64,000 nucleotides of DNA from Tyto alba (GCF_018691265.1 NW_024881277.1:9876363-9940362); one strand, 5' to 3'. Shown: positions 46,601 to 58,085, counted from the stretch's first letter. Made by a program: numbers and translations. The notes: generated from the letters alone by a model not told the origin.

Positions 46601-46984
46601 AGTCATTTGCGTGTGCGTGTGCTTCTCTGTGCATGGAGGAACTGTGGGGATGAGGGAATTCTGGATCCAGGTCCCAGACAGCTGGAGGACCTAAAACCAG
46701 CTTCTGGAGAGATCCTTATTGTTTCAATCTCTATACAGGTATATATTTTCCACTAACACGGTCTAACATACAAACAGCCCAACCCTTATTTACCCTTTCT
46801 CCACTGACCCTGGCTTTGCTTGTTTTGTGATCTCATTTGGTGTTTTGAAGATTGTGTTGATGGTAATTCCTACCTGGGGCTGTAGAGCCCTGCAGCTCCT
46901 CAGGCTGTTATTACGTGAGAGACACCACCACCATCAAGGTGAGCTATCTGCACAGAGTCACTAACAGCTGACCAAGTGGAGCTT

Positions 46985-48060
46985 CAGCCCAGGGAAACCT
47001 GAGAAACTCTGGGATTCTGGCCAACAGAAACCTCTTGAGGTTTACAAGGAGAAGTGTCCAGTCCTGCATTAGGAGGAAGAATAATCTCCTCATTTCTCGC
47101 GGCAGGCTTGGACCTGAGTAGCTGAGCAGGGACCCTGAGGAGAAGGGCCTGGGCACTATGAGGGACACCATACAAGACAGCGGTGCATGCTGGCCACAAA
47201 CAAGGCCACCTGCATACAGGTCTGCACTAGGATGAGCATGGCCACCCAGACTATCCTGAGACTGGATGAAGTGTGGTTTCAGAGATGGTGGAGGTTTTTC
47301 CCTAAATTGAGAAACAACATAAGAAAGAAAGAATGGCACAAAGTGAAGTTTTGGAAGTTGAGACTGGACGTGAGGATTTTGTGTTACGTTGAGTTACATG
47401 AAGCATCCCTCCAAGTGCAGTACAATAGGCCACCCAGAAAGAGTCTGGATTAGCCAAAGCTTTGCATTCCAACCATCAGCCTGTGAGGATGGAGAGATAT
47501 CAGTAAGGGTAGGAAGATGGTCAAGTGAGAGCAAGGCTGGTAAGCACGGTCGATGTCCAGAGACTTCAAGAAAACAAGTGCAGGCGTAGGCCACCATAGG
47601 AGAGCCTGTGGTGGAGATGGCCAAGGGAGCTGACAAGGTTGAAAGCCCCCAGCAGAGCTGAGCTCTTCCTCCTGTTGGCTCTGGCTGTTGGCTGTGTCAT
47701 CAAGGCCTACCAGGAGACACCTAATCCTTACAGCACTGGGGCCTCTTGGCCCCCTTGTCTCCACCCAAGAGCCTGGCAGGTGTCCAACCACAATCCTGAC
47801 CTTGGCATTGCACATCCCCACAAAACTCTGCCCCAGGAAGAGCCCTGAGCCGTGGGTGTAGGACAGCATCTCCTTTACCAGGGGCTGGGGCCAGGGCTGC
47901 CCTTTGGCTTGATAAAATGCATCCAGGCTTACTCAGCATCAGAGCCACCTTTACATTGACTCTGCCTCCAGTTTTCTGCTCTAACCAGCCCCCAGGTTTG
48001 CTCTGGCAGTAAAGTCCCTCTGGGGGACCCATTAATGCTCCAAGAAACTTGGGCATTTAC
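46985..48060 (-). repeat. Diverged inverted relative of part of the 3.66-kb segment
   Basis: Read on the minus strand, it follows the same order as 29770-30800: a 'gatgctgagtaag' start with a tttatcaagcc block, 'ggctcagggctcttcctggg', gaggccccagt, 'gtctcctggtaggccttgat', and later the cacaaagtgaagttttgg and CR1-like blocks. Similarity is clear but much lower than between copies 1 and 2. Short frames in it are not gene-like. Confidence 0.6.
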
Positions 48061-48149
48061 ATCTGACTTTGCCTTCTTGAGAGGTTTCATCAGCTTTCTC
48101 TCAGGGTCATGGACTGGGCACCAAGCCCACCTGAGGGATCATTAAAATG

Positions 48150-49500
48150 CCTTGGACTGGTCCTCTGCTGCTGAGCTGGTCCCAGCTGCTGGGACAGAGG
48201 GAGCTGATGGCAAGCGGGCAGTGCTGCAGAGAGACAGCTCTGCCCAGGAGCAGCTCCTCTGCAAAGCGCAGCAGGATGAAGGGTACTCCTGGGGTATCTC
48301 AGGGAGATGAGCGAGGGAGATTAAGAGTTTAAAGGTGGTCAGGATTGGGAGGATGACTGAGAGTTCAAAGGAGGAGAAATCTTTGCAGCCCTTGACACGG
48401 TAAGTCTCTGGGTGCAGGGTGATGTGTCTGTAGTTCCTGGAGGCATCTCCTGAAGCTGGCACAGCCCACAGCTTATGGGATCTGCAAGGAGGGGGCTCTT
48501 TTTAGGCAATTTTGAATAGCTATGAAGACACGGTGTGCAGGCAGGGGTGCCCAGGGCTGTCCTTCCCAGCAGGGTCCCTGCACCCCAGGGGGCTGTGTGC
48601 TGGGGCAGGGACTCTGCCGCCTGCCAGGGTCAGCACTCAGCCTGCCCGCGGAGCTCCCCACGGTGCTGTGGGGAGAAACTGTGGGGGGAAGGAGAGACCC
48701 CCGCCAGGGCAGGCTCCTTCTGCTCTCCAGAGGCTGCTGCATGGATCAGGGATGCTCACAGCTCCAGATCACCTCTAGGACATTGGCATTTCAAGAGGAA
48801 GTTCAAAGCAGGGGCCACCTTAAAAATGTGAACCTTTCTAGGCTCTATGATCTCATGTTTCTTCTAAGAAAACATAGAAAGGGGCGGTGAAATTTTAATA
48901 TGTCACTGAGAATCCTGAACTGTTAAACTGAGGGATCAACACATTTGCCAGAGACTTTATGAAGTGCCTTCACCTACTCCTCTACTTACAGACACACCAG
49001 CATCACCTTTGAGGGTTCTGGTTTTGCCTGCTGTTCTCCTTTGTATCTGCAAGTAGGGAAGGAGCCTGGGCAGTGCCCTGTTGCCAGGAGGGGTCTGCAG
49101 GGCAGAGCTGAGCACACAGAGGGTGGGGTGGGGGCTGGAAGCACTGTCAGGGTGCTGACATGGGGACACAGAAATGGCTCCTGGCAGAAAACAGCTCCAG
49201 GGAGCAGAGAGCCAGGACTTGCTCCAGCATTCTCTTGACTCTGTACTAGGGCACAGGGAGCCTTTTTGTCCCTCAGGTCTCCCCTGTGTTCAGTCTGAGA
49301 GAAATGTGAAAGATGAGGATTTCTATCCCTTCAAAGATTGACCCCTCTGAAACATCACAAATCTGAGCTCATGTAAAGGAATTGAATATATTACCCCCAA
49401 AGAAAGAGAAATAATTTTGAGGAGACTTTTTGGTAAACAGCATAAGATTGAATAAAAGAAGTCTGTCCTAACTTGTCAATGTCTTCTAGTTCAATCTCCC
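48150..49500 (+). repeat. 5' flank of the intact olfactory receptor (arm of the inverted repeat)
   Basis: From 48532 on it is the inverted partner of 62850-63765, and 48150-48480 is the inverted partner of 36110-36360. It probably includes the receptor's promoter and any 5' non-coding exon, but no clear TATA box could be assigned. Confidence 0.7.
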
Positions 49501-49516
49501 TGCCTGCAGTGAACAA

Positions 49517-50494
49517 ATGTCCAACAGCAGCTCCGTCACTCAGTTCCTCCTCCTGGCATTTGCAGACAGACGGGAGCTGCAGCTCCTGCACTTCTGGCTC
49601 TTCCTGGGCATCTACCTGGCTGCCCTCCTGGGCAACGGCCTCATCATCACCGCCATCGCCTGCGACCACCACCTCCACACCCCCATGTACTTCTTCCTCC
49701 TCAACCTCTCCCTGCTCGACCTGGGCTCCATCTCCACCACTCTCCCCAAAGCCATGGCCAATGCCCTCTGGGACACCAGGGACATCTCCTACTTGGGATG
49801 TGCTGCACAGGTCTTTTTCTTTGTCTTCTTGATAACAGCACAGTTTTCCCTTCTCACCATCATGGCCTATGACCGCTACGTTGCCATCTGCCAACCCCTG
49901 CACTACGGGACCCTCCTGGGCAGCAGAGCTTGTGTCCACATGGCAGCAGCTGACTGGGGCACTGCGTTGCTCTATTCTCTCCTGCACACTGCCAACACAT
50001 TTTCCCTACCACTCTGCCAAGGCAATTCCGTAAACCAGTTCTTCTGTGAAATCCCCCAGATCCTCAAGCTCTCCTGCTCAGGCTCCCACCTCAGAGAAGT
50101 TGGGCTCCTTGTGGTTAGTGCCTATTTATCATTTGGGTGTTTTGTTTTCATTCTGATGTCTTATGTGCAGATCTTCAGGGCCATGCTGAGGATCCCCTCT
50201 GAGCAGGGACGGCACAAAGCCTTTTCCACGTGCCTCCCTCACCTCACCGTGGTCTTCCTGCTAATCAGCACTTCATTTTTTGCTTACCTGAAACCCCCTT
50301 CCATTTCTTCCCCATCCCTGGACCTGGTGGTGTCATTTCTGTACGCCGTGGTGCCTCCAGCAGTGAACCCCCTCATCTACAGCATGAGGAACCAGGAGAT
50401 GAAAGACGCACTGAAGAAGCTGATTCAGCCAATTGTCTCAGCAGGGATAAGATGCCCATGTCTCTTCAGAAGTGATTTGCAACTCTTATCTTAA
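49517..50494 (+). CDS. Olfactory receptor, OR14-like, intact
   Basis: A single-exon odorant GPCR of 325 codons with all landmarks: N-glycosylation site NSS at residue 3, GN of TM1 at 39-40, PMYFF at 56-60, the loop-1 Cys at 95, MAYDRY at 116-121, QFFCEIP in loop 2 around 174-180, KAFSTC of TM6 at 234-239 and NPLIYSMRN of TM7 at 284-292. The tail is about 33 residues, slightly longer than usual. The protein would signal through an olfactory G protein in sensory neurons; the ligand is unknown. MSNSSS is the start used by all sisters here. It is the only one of the four receptors in the window that is unbroken. Confidence 0.95.
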   Translation: MSNSSSVTQFLLLAFADRRELQLLHFWLFLGIYLAALLGNGLIITAIACDHHLHTPMYFFLLNLSLLDLGSISTTLPKAMANALWDTRDISYLGCAAQVFFFVFLITAQFSLLTIMAYDRYVAICQPLHYGTLLGSRACVHMAAADWGTALLYSLLHTANTFSLPLCQGNSVNQFFCEIPQILKLSCSGSHLREVGLLVVSAYLSFGCFVFILMSYVQIFRAMLRIPSEQGRHKAFSTCLPHLTVVFLLISTSFFAYLKPPSISSPSLDLVVSFLYAVVPPAVNPLIYSMRNQEMKDALKKLIQPIVSAGIRCPCLFRSDLQLLS

Positions 50495-50499
50495 ACCTT

Positions 50500-51528
50500 C
50501 TGTGCAGTAAGCATTTTATTTGTGAAACTCTTGTTTGTTCCAAAATGTCTCCATCCACTCCTCTTTCTCAGAGACATGAACCAGCCTCTCTGACCCAGGG
50601 ACACTTTCTACATGTGTCTGGTAAGACAGTACAGCTGGCCTCCCATGTTGCATATCCACAATAAAAGAGGCTTGTCTCAGTGCCGATGTCTGGAGGTTGG
50701 TCTCTTCTTCCAAAGCTGAAGTCAGGAACATGATGAAGGAATTGCCCCTCTGAGTGTGCTGCTGTGCTGGGGTTCTCCAGGGGTTCGGGGCAGGAGGGCA
50801 TGGGGGGATGTGTTAGGGAATAGGCCTGTGCTGCCCCTTCACGTGTGGGTGCCCAGTGCAATGGAAATGATGGCTGATCCAGGGGGATCTCCCTGGGACC
50901 ATCTCCCCGTGGCTTTCAGCCACCACTGCCCTGCAGAGCAGCACCGCCAGCTCAGGGCCGTGCCTGAGGTGACATCCCGCGACAAGAGCAGACCTATTTC
51001 TGGAGGCACCAGTTTGGGCAGCTTTTCTCTCGCTGGCACAGCAGGAGCTGCCTGGGGAGCCCCCAGTGCAGGAGTCTTGTGCCGGGGAGAGGGACGGGCA
51101 CAGAGGGGCTGCCAGCACTGGGCAATCAGGATCTCTTGGAGAGAAGAGCAGCAGAGAGAGGGAGATGCTGGCCTGTGTCTGCTCATGGCATGGCTGGCCC
51201 CAGCCCTGGGGCTGATGGGGAGGCTGAGATCCCTCTGTGCCCCAGGAGCTGCTGTGACCTTCCGAGGGGCTGGGGCTGTGGGGTGAGTGCCCAGAGCTCT
51301 GCAGCACCCCCCAGCCTATCTCACTGGTCATTTCCAGCACTGGCTGCTCACCCGGGTTTATGGGTGAGCGTTGCTGCTAAACCATCTCCATCCTCCTTCT
51401 GGTCTCAGTGCCTGTATGGGGGGACCGGCCAGCCCTGCCCGGCCTCTCTCCTGGTGCAGACCCTGGCAGACCCCAGAGAAGGGCTGTCTGCACTTGCTGT
51501 GATGTTGCGCTCTGTCCTATTTTTCCAT
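50500..51528 (+). repeat. 3' flank of the intact receptor (left arm of inverted repeat)
   Basis: The reverse-complement partner of 60806-61800, near-identical. It ends at gctctgtcctatttttcc, after which the two arms diverge. It holds no gene. The long frames of 115-176 codons on each strand mirror each other between arms and are not supported by any domain. Confidence 0.85.
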
Positions 51529-51555
51529 GGACAAAGGAAAAAAACACTGATCACA

Positions 51556-53892
51556 TGAGCAGAACACTTGCTCTTACATTACATGGATGACATTTTAGTA
51601 GATACTGAAAAAAAGTCGACCTGTATTCAGCTAACCATTGAACTCTTAAACTTTTTGGGAATTAATGGCTATAAGATGTCTAAGAAGAAAGCACAGATAT
51701 CAAGACAAACTGTAATATATTTAGGCTTTGAGATTTCAAAGGGACAGAGGAAGTTGGGGACTGATTGAAAGGAAACAATCGGTGCCATTCCTGAGCCCTG
51801 AACTGTGCAGGAATTAAGAGCATTTTTGGGAATGGCTGGGTGGTGCCATCTCTGAATTATGAATATGGGCTTGGTAGCCAAACCGTTATATGAGGCCCAG
51901 AGGTCTGTTCCTTTCATGTGGGGCCGACAACAAGAAGAGGACTTTCATACACTTAAGCAAGCTCTAATGTCAGCACGAGCTTTAGGATTGCCTGATTTAA
52001 CTAAAGACTTCCGGTTGTTTGTCCATGAAGGACAGCACCTTGCCCTGGGAGCCCTGACTCAGAGGATGGGAAGCTGGAAGAGACCTGTGGGGTACTTTTC
52101 TAAAGAACTGGACACGATGAGCGAAGGATGGTCTTCCTGCCGGCGGGCAGTAGCAGCAACAGGAATACTGATACAAGAAGTCAGAAAGCTCACCTTGGGA
52201 AGAATCCTCACGGTTTGTGTTCCACATATGGCTGTTACAGTGCTGGAACAAAAAGAGGGGTATTTGATTTCCCCCAGCAGAATGATGAAATATCAGGTAA
52301 TCCTTATGGAACAAGATGACATGATTCTGAAAACAACTAACCTGGTAAACCCTGCAGTTTTTCTGAGTGCTTCACAGGAGGAAGAAGGACCCGAGCATGA
52401 CTGCATAACGACTATTGAGCACGTGTGTTCCAGCCGAGAAGACCTGAAGGACGTCCCTCTTGAAAACCCTGAATGTGAGTGACCCTGTTCAGGGATGGCA
52501 GTAGCTTTGTACAGAATGGAACTCGCTACGCAGGATACGTGGTAACAACTGAAAATACTGTGATAGAAGCAAGTGCACTGCCCAACACTACATCAACACA
52601 GAAGGCAGAACTGATTGCCTTGATGCAAGCTCTGGAACTAAGCAAAGGAAAGAAAGTGAACATATGGACAGATTCAAAATATGCTTTTGGAGTAGTCCAT
52701 GTCCATGGAGCTCTATGGAAAGAACGAGGACTATTGTCCTCCCAGGGGGCAAATATTAAGCATCAAAAGGAAATCTTACAATTGTTACTGGTGGTTCAAG
52801 AACCGGCCCAAATAGCAATCATGAACTGTAAAGTACATCAATCCAGAAATACAATAGTAGCAGAAGGAAATAGATTGGCAGACCCAGCTGCTAAGAATGC
52901 AGCTCAACAATGAGGGTTACAAATGGCAGTAATTCCTACTCGAACTGTAATTGTCCCTAAGGAACCACCAACACATTCAAAAGAAGATGAGAAATTAGCT
53001 CAATTCCTAAGTGCAGAGAAAATCCAGAGGGATGGTGGACAACCTCTGAAGGTCAGGTGGTTGTGCCCCCATTAATTATGAGGGCAATACTAACAGGTAA
53101 AACATCAGGAATGCCTTTGGGGTGTAGAAGCCCTGGTGACATTCCTGAAGAGGCACATAGTAGCAGAAAGAATGTTAGAAATGGCTAAATCAGTTGCTGC
53201 AAACTGCAAACTATGTTTAAAGAATTATCCGGTGGTACAAAAAAGGGTTCTAATGGGTAAATCAAAACCAGGAGTATAACCTGGTGACTATTGGCAGATT
53301 GATTTTACAGAATTACCCAAATGCAAAGTTTATCGGTATGTTATCTCTAGGATTGATACTTTTTTATGGATGGACGGAAGCTTTTCCCAGTCACACAAAT
53401 CAAGCTAAAGAAACAGTTAAGTGGCTTTTATAAGAAATAACCCCCAAATTTGGGGTGCCCATTAGAATATCGTCAGATAGGAATCGGCATTTTATAGGAA
53501 CTGTGGTTCGGGACATGAGCAAAGCTCTAGGGATAACCTGGGTCTTGCATGCTCCCTGGAGACCACAATCCAGTGGAAAAGTAGAAAGAATTAATTAGAC
53601 TTTAAAGAGACAAATTAGCAAAAGAAGTCAAGAGGCTAACTTGAAATGGCCTCGAGCACTCCCACTGGCATTACTGCATATTAGAATACAGCCGAGGAGT
53701 GAGTTGTCAGCCAGCCCCTATGAATTACTTTATGGAAAACCATATGAGACGCTGAAACCCAATCCAAATATGCATGTAACAAGAAAACAAGTGTATAATT
53801 ACTGGCTTTCCTTTGGAAAAACTTTAGTTAGACTCTGGAGGGTGGGGGTGTGGAATCCCGTACAAGACTTCCAACCTGGGGACTATATCTAA
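51556..53892 (+). pseudogene. Retroviral pol fragment (gamma-like ERV), decayed
   Basis: Parts of a pol gene remain in plus-strand order. 51568-51768: end of reverse transcriptase with a YMDDI motif. 51859-52482: connection region. 52479-52913: RNase H with DGS start and ADPAAK end. 53150-53892: integrase remains, with a CKLC zinc pair, an IDF aspartate and a SGKVERIN glutamate block. Stops and frame changes occur between RT and connection, at the connection/RNase H step, and repeatedly in the integrase, so no functional protein can be made. Gag, protease, most of RT, and env are missing. The gammaretrovirus-like type is inferred from block wording. No flanking LTR pair of the same orientation was found. 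Confidence 0.85.
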
Positions 53893-54464
53893 TCTATATT
53901 ACCTACATCCCAGCAAAACCCTGGACAACCTCCAGCCCACATTCCGTACTATTTCTAGCATGCTCAGGTCTCACACTATCCCGTCCATCTTCATTAACCA
54001 TCATCCTCCTTCCCATCCTTTGATTTGTACGCAGATATCAACCCCTTAGTCCATGGACCACCCCTGTGAAACGTCCACAGAATGTCCAGAGTTCTTTTAG
54101 TCCATGACCTGGGTTCTCTCTGTGCTGGTGGTCACTCGGGACAGTGTTGCTCTGCTTGCTCACCCTGACCCATGAGCTCGCAGAGGCCCATCACTTGTCC
54201 CAAGGCAGAGCTCCAGCCATTCCCGCCACTCGCTCTGTCGTAAAGGGCGACTGCCCCTCCTTGCCTTACAGGCCTGTCCGTCCCTGCCCGCGCTCCTGCT
54301 GTGTGCTATCTCACACCCACGCTGCTCTCCACATGAGCCTGTAGCCCACTGGAACCACACACAGATGTCTAATTCCTCCTTCTGCACGCCCCGCACATCA
54401 GTGCACTGGCACTTCAGAGAGGTGCCCGGCAGCACTGATTTCCCAGAAAGGATGTCACAGGACC
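53893..54464. other. No gene recognised
   Basis: Sequence between the pol fragment and a CR1 piece; no envelope motif, LTR signal or cellular gene was recognised. Confidence 0.45.
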
Positions 54465-54790
54465 ATCAAATTACAGTAAAGTTGAGGTTTGGAGGGACAG
54501 GACTGGACCCAGTATTGACCCCTGTAGTGCCCCACTGGTGACCGGCCTCCATCGAGACCTGATGCCACTGACCACCATTCTCTGGGCTCGGCTGTTCAGC
54601 CAGTTTTCAACCACCTCACTGTCTGCTTCTCCAGCCTCTGCTTCACCAGCTCATCGATGAGGATTCTCTGGGAGACACTGCCAAAAGCCTCCCTGAAGTC
54701 CAGGTGGACAATTTCTACTCCTCTACCAAGCCAGTCACACTGGAGAAGTTTATCAGGTTATCAGATAGGAAGGACATTTCCTTTTGTTGG
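54465..54790 (-). mobile_element. CR1 LINE fragment, minus orientation
   Basis: In reverse it gives the CR1 reverse-transcriptase blocks: 'gggtcaatactgggtcca', a ccagtggggcac stretch, 'caagcctttggcagtgtctc' -like text and 'ctcatcgatgagctggtgaa'. The frame is broken. Confidence 0.7.
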
Positions 54791-55324
54791 CTGTGCCCTG
54801 GGCCTCTGTGTATATGTTGGGGTCTGGCACTTGGAGGGCTGTGATGTTGTGCCATTGTCCACCTTATACAGATTTGGCCAGCTCAAACCCAGGGGACATA
54901 TGAGGGAAATGCTACAAATGCTTTCTTTGCTTGAAAGCAAGGAAACACTAGTGGGCTCTATCTAACCTCTTCAACCTCCATTGCTCTCAGCTCTGTTTAG
55001 ATGCAATGGAGACATTAAATGTCTTAATAGATATGTGTCTTGGAAACAATTTCTCCATTCAAAATATAAAGAGGAAATGTGTTTTAGAAATGGATGTATA
55101 AGTCTATATTTTTGAAGAGGGAATGAAAGAGTCATGGGCTTGTTGGTGTATTCAGGTGTTTCTGAAGTTCCCCCTATTACGTTGCCAGTGAGAGCAATCA
55201 GTTCATCGTCCCCCCCCATAGCCCTGGCAGGACATAACCTCATAACGTACATTTTGCAGACTCCCCCATTATCCAACCCTTTCCATACCCCAGCTGTGTC
55301 CCCTGTGGGGATTCACAGACCGCC

Positions 55325-55497
55325 CTTCTCTTCAGTCTGCCAGGGTCTGCACCAGGAGAGAGGCCGGGCAGGGCTGGCTGGTCCCCCCATACAGGCACTG
55401 AGACCAGCAGGAGGATGGAGATGGTTTAGCAGCAACGCTCACCCATAAACCTGGGTGAGCAGCCAGTGCTGGAAGTGGCCAGTGAGAGAGGCTGGGG
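55325..55497 (-). repeat. Third, partial copy of the olfactory-receptor 3' flank
   Basis: From the agagaggccgggcagggctgg block to the tgggggtgat end it matches 60870-61030 with a few differences. It lies inside the spacer of the inverted repeat and carries no receptor. Confidence 0.8.
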
Positions 55498-55524
55498 GTG
55501 ATGAATTCTGTATCCCAGGTGAGC

Positions 55525-55870
55525 CCCCAGTTGTGAGAAACAAGCCCACATATATTTAAAAATATGTTTTATTGGTGACAGAGTCAGTGAAGCAAAGAAT
55601 ACAGCGCTGGGAGCAATGGCACAACCTGCCCCAGCAGGGGCTTCTTTTTATAGTTCCAGTCCTCCTTTTTGCACCCGCGCAGTTCCTTTTCCTTGGTTTC
55701 TCCGAGGCTGTCCTTCTCTCTCTGTACTTTTCCCCTGCTTCAGTACTTCTTATCACAAAACTGGCAGCTGCTGAGCAGGGGAGGCATCCACAGTGTTATA
55801 TGTAACCATTAGGTTTAAACATGAAATCAAACAAAGAACAATGCAACAACCAAGCCAAGCAACAAGTCCA
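55525..55870 (-). mobile_element. ERV LTR, minus orientation
   Basis: On the minus strand TATAAAAA (55645-55652) is followed about 75 bases later by AATAAA (55568-55573), the spacing of a U3-R LTR. A purine-rich tract (minus strand of 55878-55893, with a run of seven or more G) lies just beyond the expected U3 start, as a polypurine tract would. Exact ends are uncertain. Confidence 0.55.
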
Positions 55871-56269
55871 CTCGCTTTCCTTCCCCCCCCTCTTCTTTGG
55901 CATTTCCAGTTGGTCTCGGTGGTCCTCTGGGTGGGGGGGGTTGGTGGAGGGGGTGAAGTCCAGGTTCCTCTTCATCAGGAGTTCTTCGCTTAACCCTTTT
56001 CTGCTGGCTTCCATTCCTCTTTACATGACACCTAACCACAGACACCCCCCCCATCCTCCTGCTTGCCCAACTCCCCACAATGCCCAACCCTATGCCTGAC
56101 CTGTGATCAAAAAAGGCGTGCTCAACTGTTATAATTTTAGCAACACTAATTTAATAACAGCTTTAGCCTAACTCAACAAAAGTTATTCTTTAATTACTTT
56201 TAGCGAAAGCAAAATTCTACCGTTACTTCTCACATAGCGAATCCTTCAAGGCGGGAGTGGTTCCCCGTT

Positions 56270-56960
56270 GGTTTGTGACATCACTGGATCAGGAGGGTCC
56301 CTGCCTGGGCAGTGACATCACGGGCAACTCTGTGAGATGGGGGTTCCCTGTGGGGCTGTGACATCACTGAGGACCACATGGTGTGTGGGGGTGTCTCCAC
56401 CAGGGTGCTGGCATCATACAACACCCATGTAGGGTGGGGGGTGTCCTGCTGGGTTGTGATGTCATCAGGCAGCCACGTGGGGTGGGGTTTTCTCTGACAG
56501 TTGTGATGTCACAGAAAACTTAGTGGGTTTGCTTACCGGAGTTCTGATATCATAGTGTACCTTCGGGGTTCCCCACCATGTTTGTGATGTCACAGAAGAC
56601 CCTCTGGCGTTTCCAACCACAATTGTGACATCATAGGTGACCCTTGGGGTTCCCCACCAGGGCTGTGACATCATAAAGGACCTTTGGTGTTCTGCATCAG
56701 GATTGTGATGTCATAGCAAGCTCTTGGGGCTCCCTACCAGTGTTCTGACATCATAGTGAACCCCTGTGTGGTGGGAGTGGGCTTATGGCATCACAGGGGA
56801 GCTCATGGGGTTGAGGTGGGGATCCACAATGGAATTGCAGTATCAGAGTCTCACTTAGGTGTGATGGGGATTCCCCAACCCTGGGTTGTGATGTCACTGG
56901 TGGGTTATGACATCCCTGAGGGGGTGGCTCCCCTGCCCTATGATGTCACTCATGACCCCA
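56270..56960 (+). repeat. Degenerate 41-bp tandem array, TGACATCA-type core
   Basis: About 17 degenerate units, each with a gtgacatcata / gtgatgtcac core. Core starts at about 56584, 56625, 56666, 56706 and 56745 are 39-41 bases apart, and the mean over the array is near 41-42. Between cores a 'ttggggttccccaccag' block recurs. There is no coding content. Confidence 0.85.
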
Positions 56961-56974
56961 CCTCCCAGGCATGG

Positions 56975-57460
56975 TGGCATGAGGAGAATCACAGACTCCG
57001 GCAACTCTATAAGAGTCAGAAATCGAAATCGTTTATTGCCGATACAAGTGCGCTTATATGTCTGCCTAGCAACTGATCAGACATCAACAGAAGGCTGGAT
57101 TGGTTACATGCATTCCTCACACACTGTTCACACGCCCGAGACTAACGTTTGATTGGTCACTGCCCTCTGTCCATAATACACCAGACAATTCATTGGCTAC
57201 AAGTTAGTTACTGGTATCCTAAAGCCTATTGGTTAATTAAATCTTACAAGCACAAACACAGTGTTCTATACACTTTTAGCGCAAGGTAGAAAACTTTCCA
57301 CTGTTTAAGAAACGACCAGAGGTTTCCCATCAACCATAGCCTGGCATGTTTTCTTCAGACAAAGCTCAGCATCCTTATCTTGTTTTTCTACATTCCTGTT
57401 CACTACTCCCAAGGCTTCTGGGTGACGAAGGTCAAGATATTCTCATCATTCACCAGCTGT
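56975..57460 (-). mobile_element. Solo LTR (alpharetrovirus/ERVK-like), minus orientation
   Basis: On the minus strand a TATAAG-type box (57053-57060) lies just before AATAAA (57032-57037), the close spacing typical of avian alpha-type LTRs. Three inverted or direct CCAAT/ATTGG boxes occur upstream in U3 (57095-57235). It separates the two 41-bp arrays. Ends are approximate. Confidence 0.6.
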
Positions 57461-57629
57461 AGAGCTCTCTCAGTTCTCCTCCCTCTTTTCACGTCCCTTT
57501 TGCGATGTAGCCAAAGTCTTGCTCCTGTCCAATGTGGCCATTGTCCTCCAAAAATGATCCCACAGTGGCAGAGGAGAGGAAGCTCTTTGACATGGATGAG
57601 CACTCTGGGGGGCCCTGAGATCCCTGAAT

Positions 57630-58085
57630 CCTCATTTTGGGAGGGGCCACAGGGTCCCCTGACACTGCCCCCCCCAAATATTTTGAGGGGGGGTTGTGTA
57701 GTTTGAACCACAAGCCCCCATTTGCGGGGCGCTACAGTGGTTCCTTCCAACCCCCCCCAGTTATTTTGGGGCTGATCCCTGAGCCCCTCCAAACCCCCAT
57801 TTTGAAAGGGTTGGGTGGACAGTTAAGGATCCCCTTAAATCAGTTTTGCTTTCCCCCCCTACTCTGTCTTCCATTTTGGCGGGTTGTTGGCATCTCTGAC
57901 CCCCCCTCAACCCTCCATTTTGGTTTGCCTGCCCCTCCCCCCCCAATTATATTGAAGGTGGTTTGGGTTTTCTCCCCCCATATCCTCCATTTTTGGGGGT
58001 GGTGACAGTCTGAATCCCCCAAAATCCCGATTTTTGGGGGGCTAAATCATGCCCTGGCCCCCCTGAAATTATTTGGGGGAAGTTC
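57630..58085 (+). repeat. Degenerate ~40-bp tandem array, C-run / TTTT / G-run units
   Basis: About twelve units, each with a C run, a (C)CATTTTGG-type core and a G run. Core spacing is about 39, 40, 45, 41, 36, 34, 44, 29, 42, 42 and 37 bases. The C and G runs make G-quadruplex or hairpin formation possible. There is no coding content. Confidence 0.8.

Noticed and set aside
50813..51340. A 175-codon minus-strand frame with a partner at 60991-61518
   Set aside because: The two frames match only because the DNA is an inverted duplicate. There is no coding motif, and frames of similar length are open on the other strand too.
53893..54464. Envelope gene remnant after the pol fragment
   Set aside because: No signal peptide, furin site, CX6CC-type motif or fusion segment was seen in any frame.
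56270..58085. CRISPR-like array
   Set aside because: Units are degenerate, there are no constant repeats with unique spacers, and the window is a vertebrate genome.
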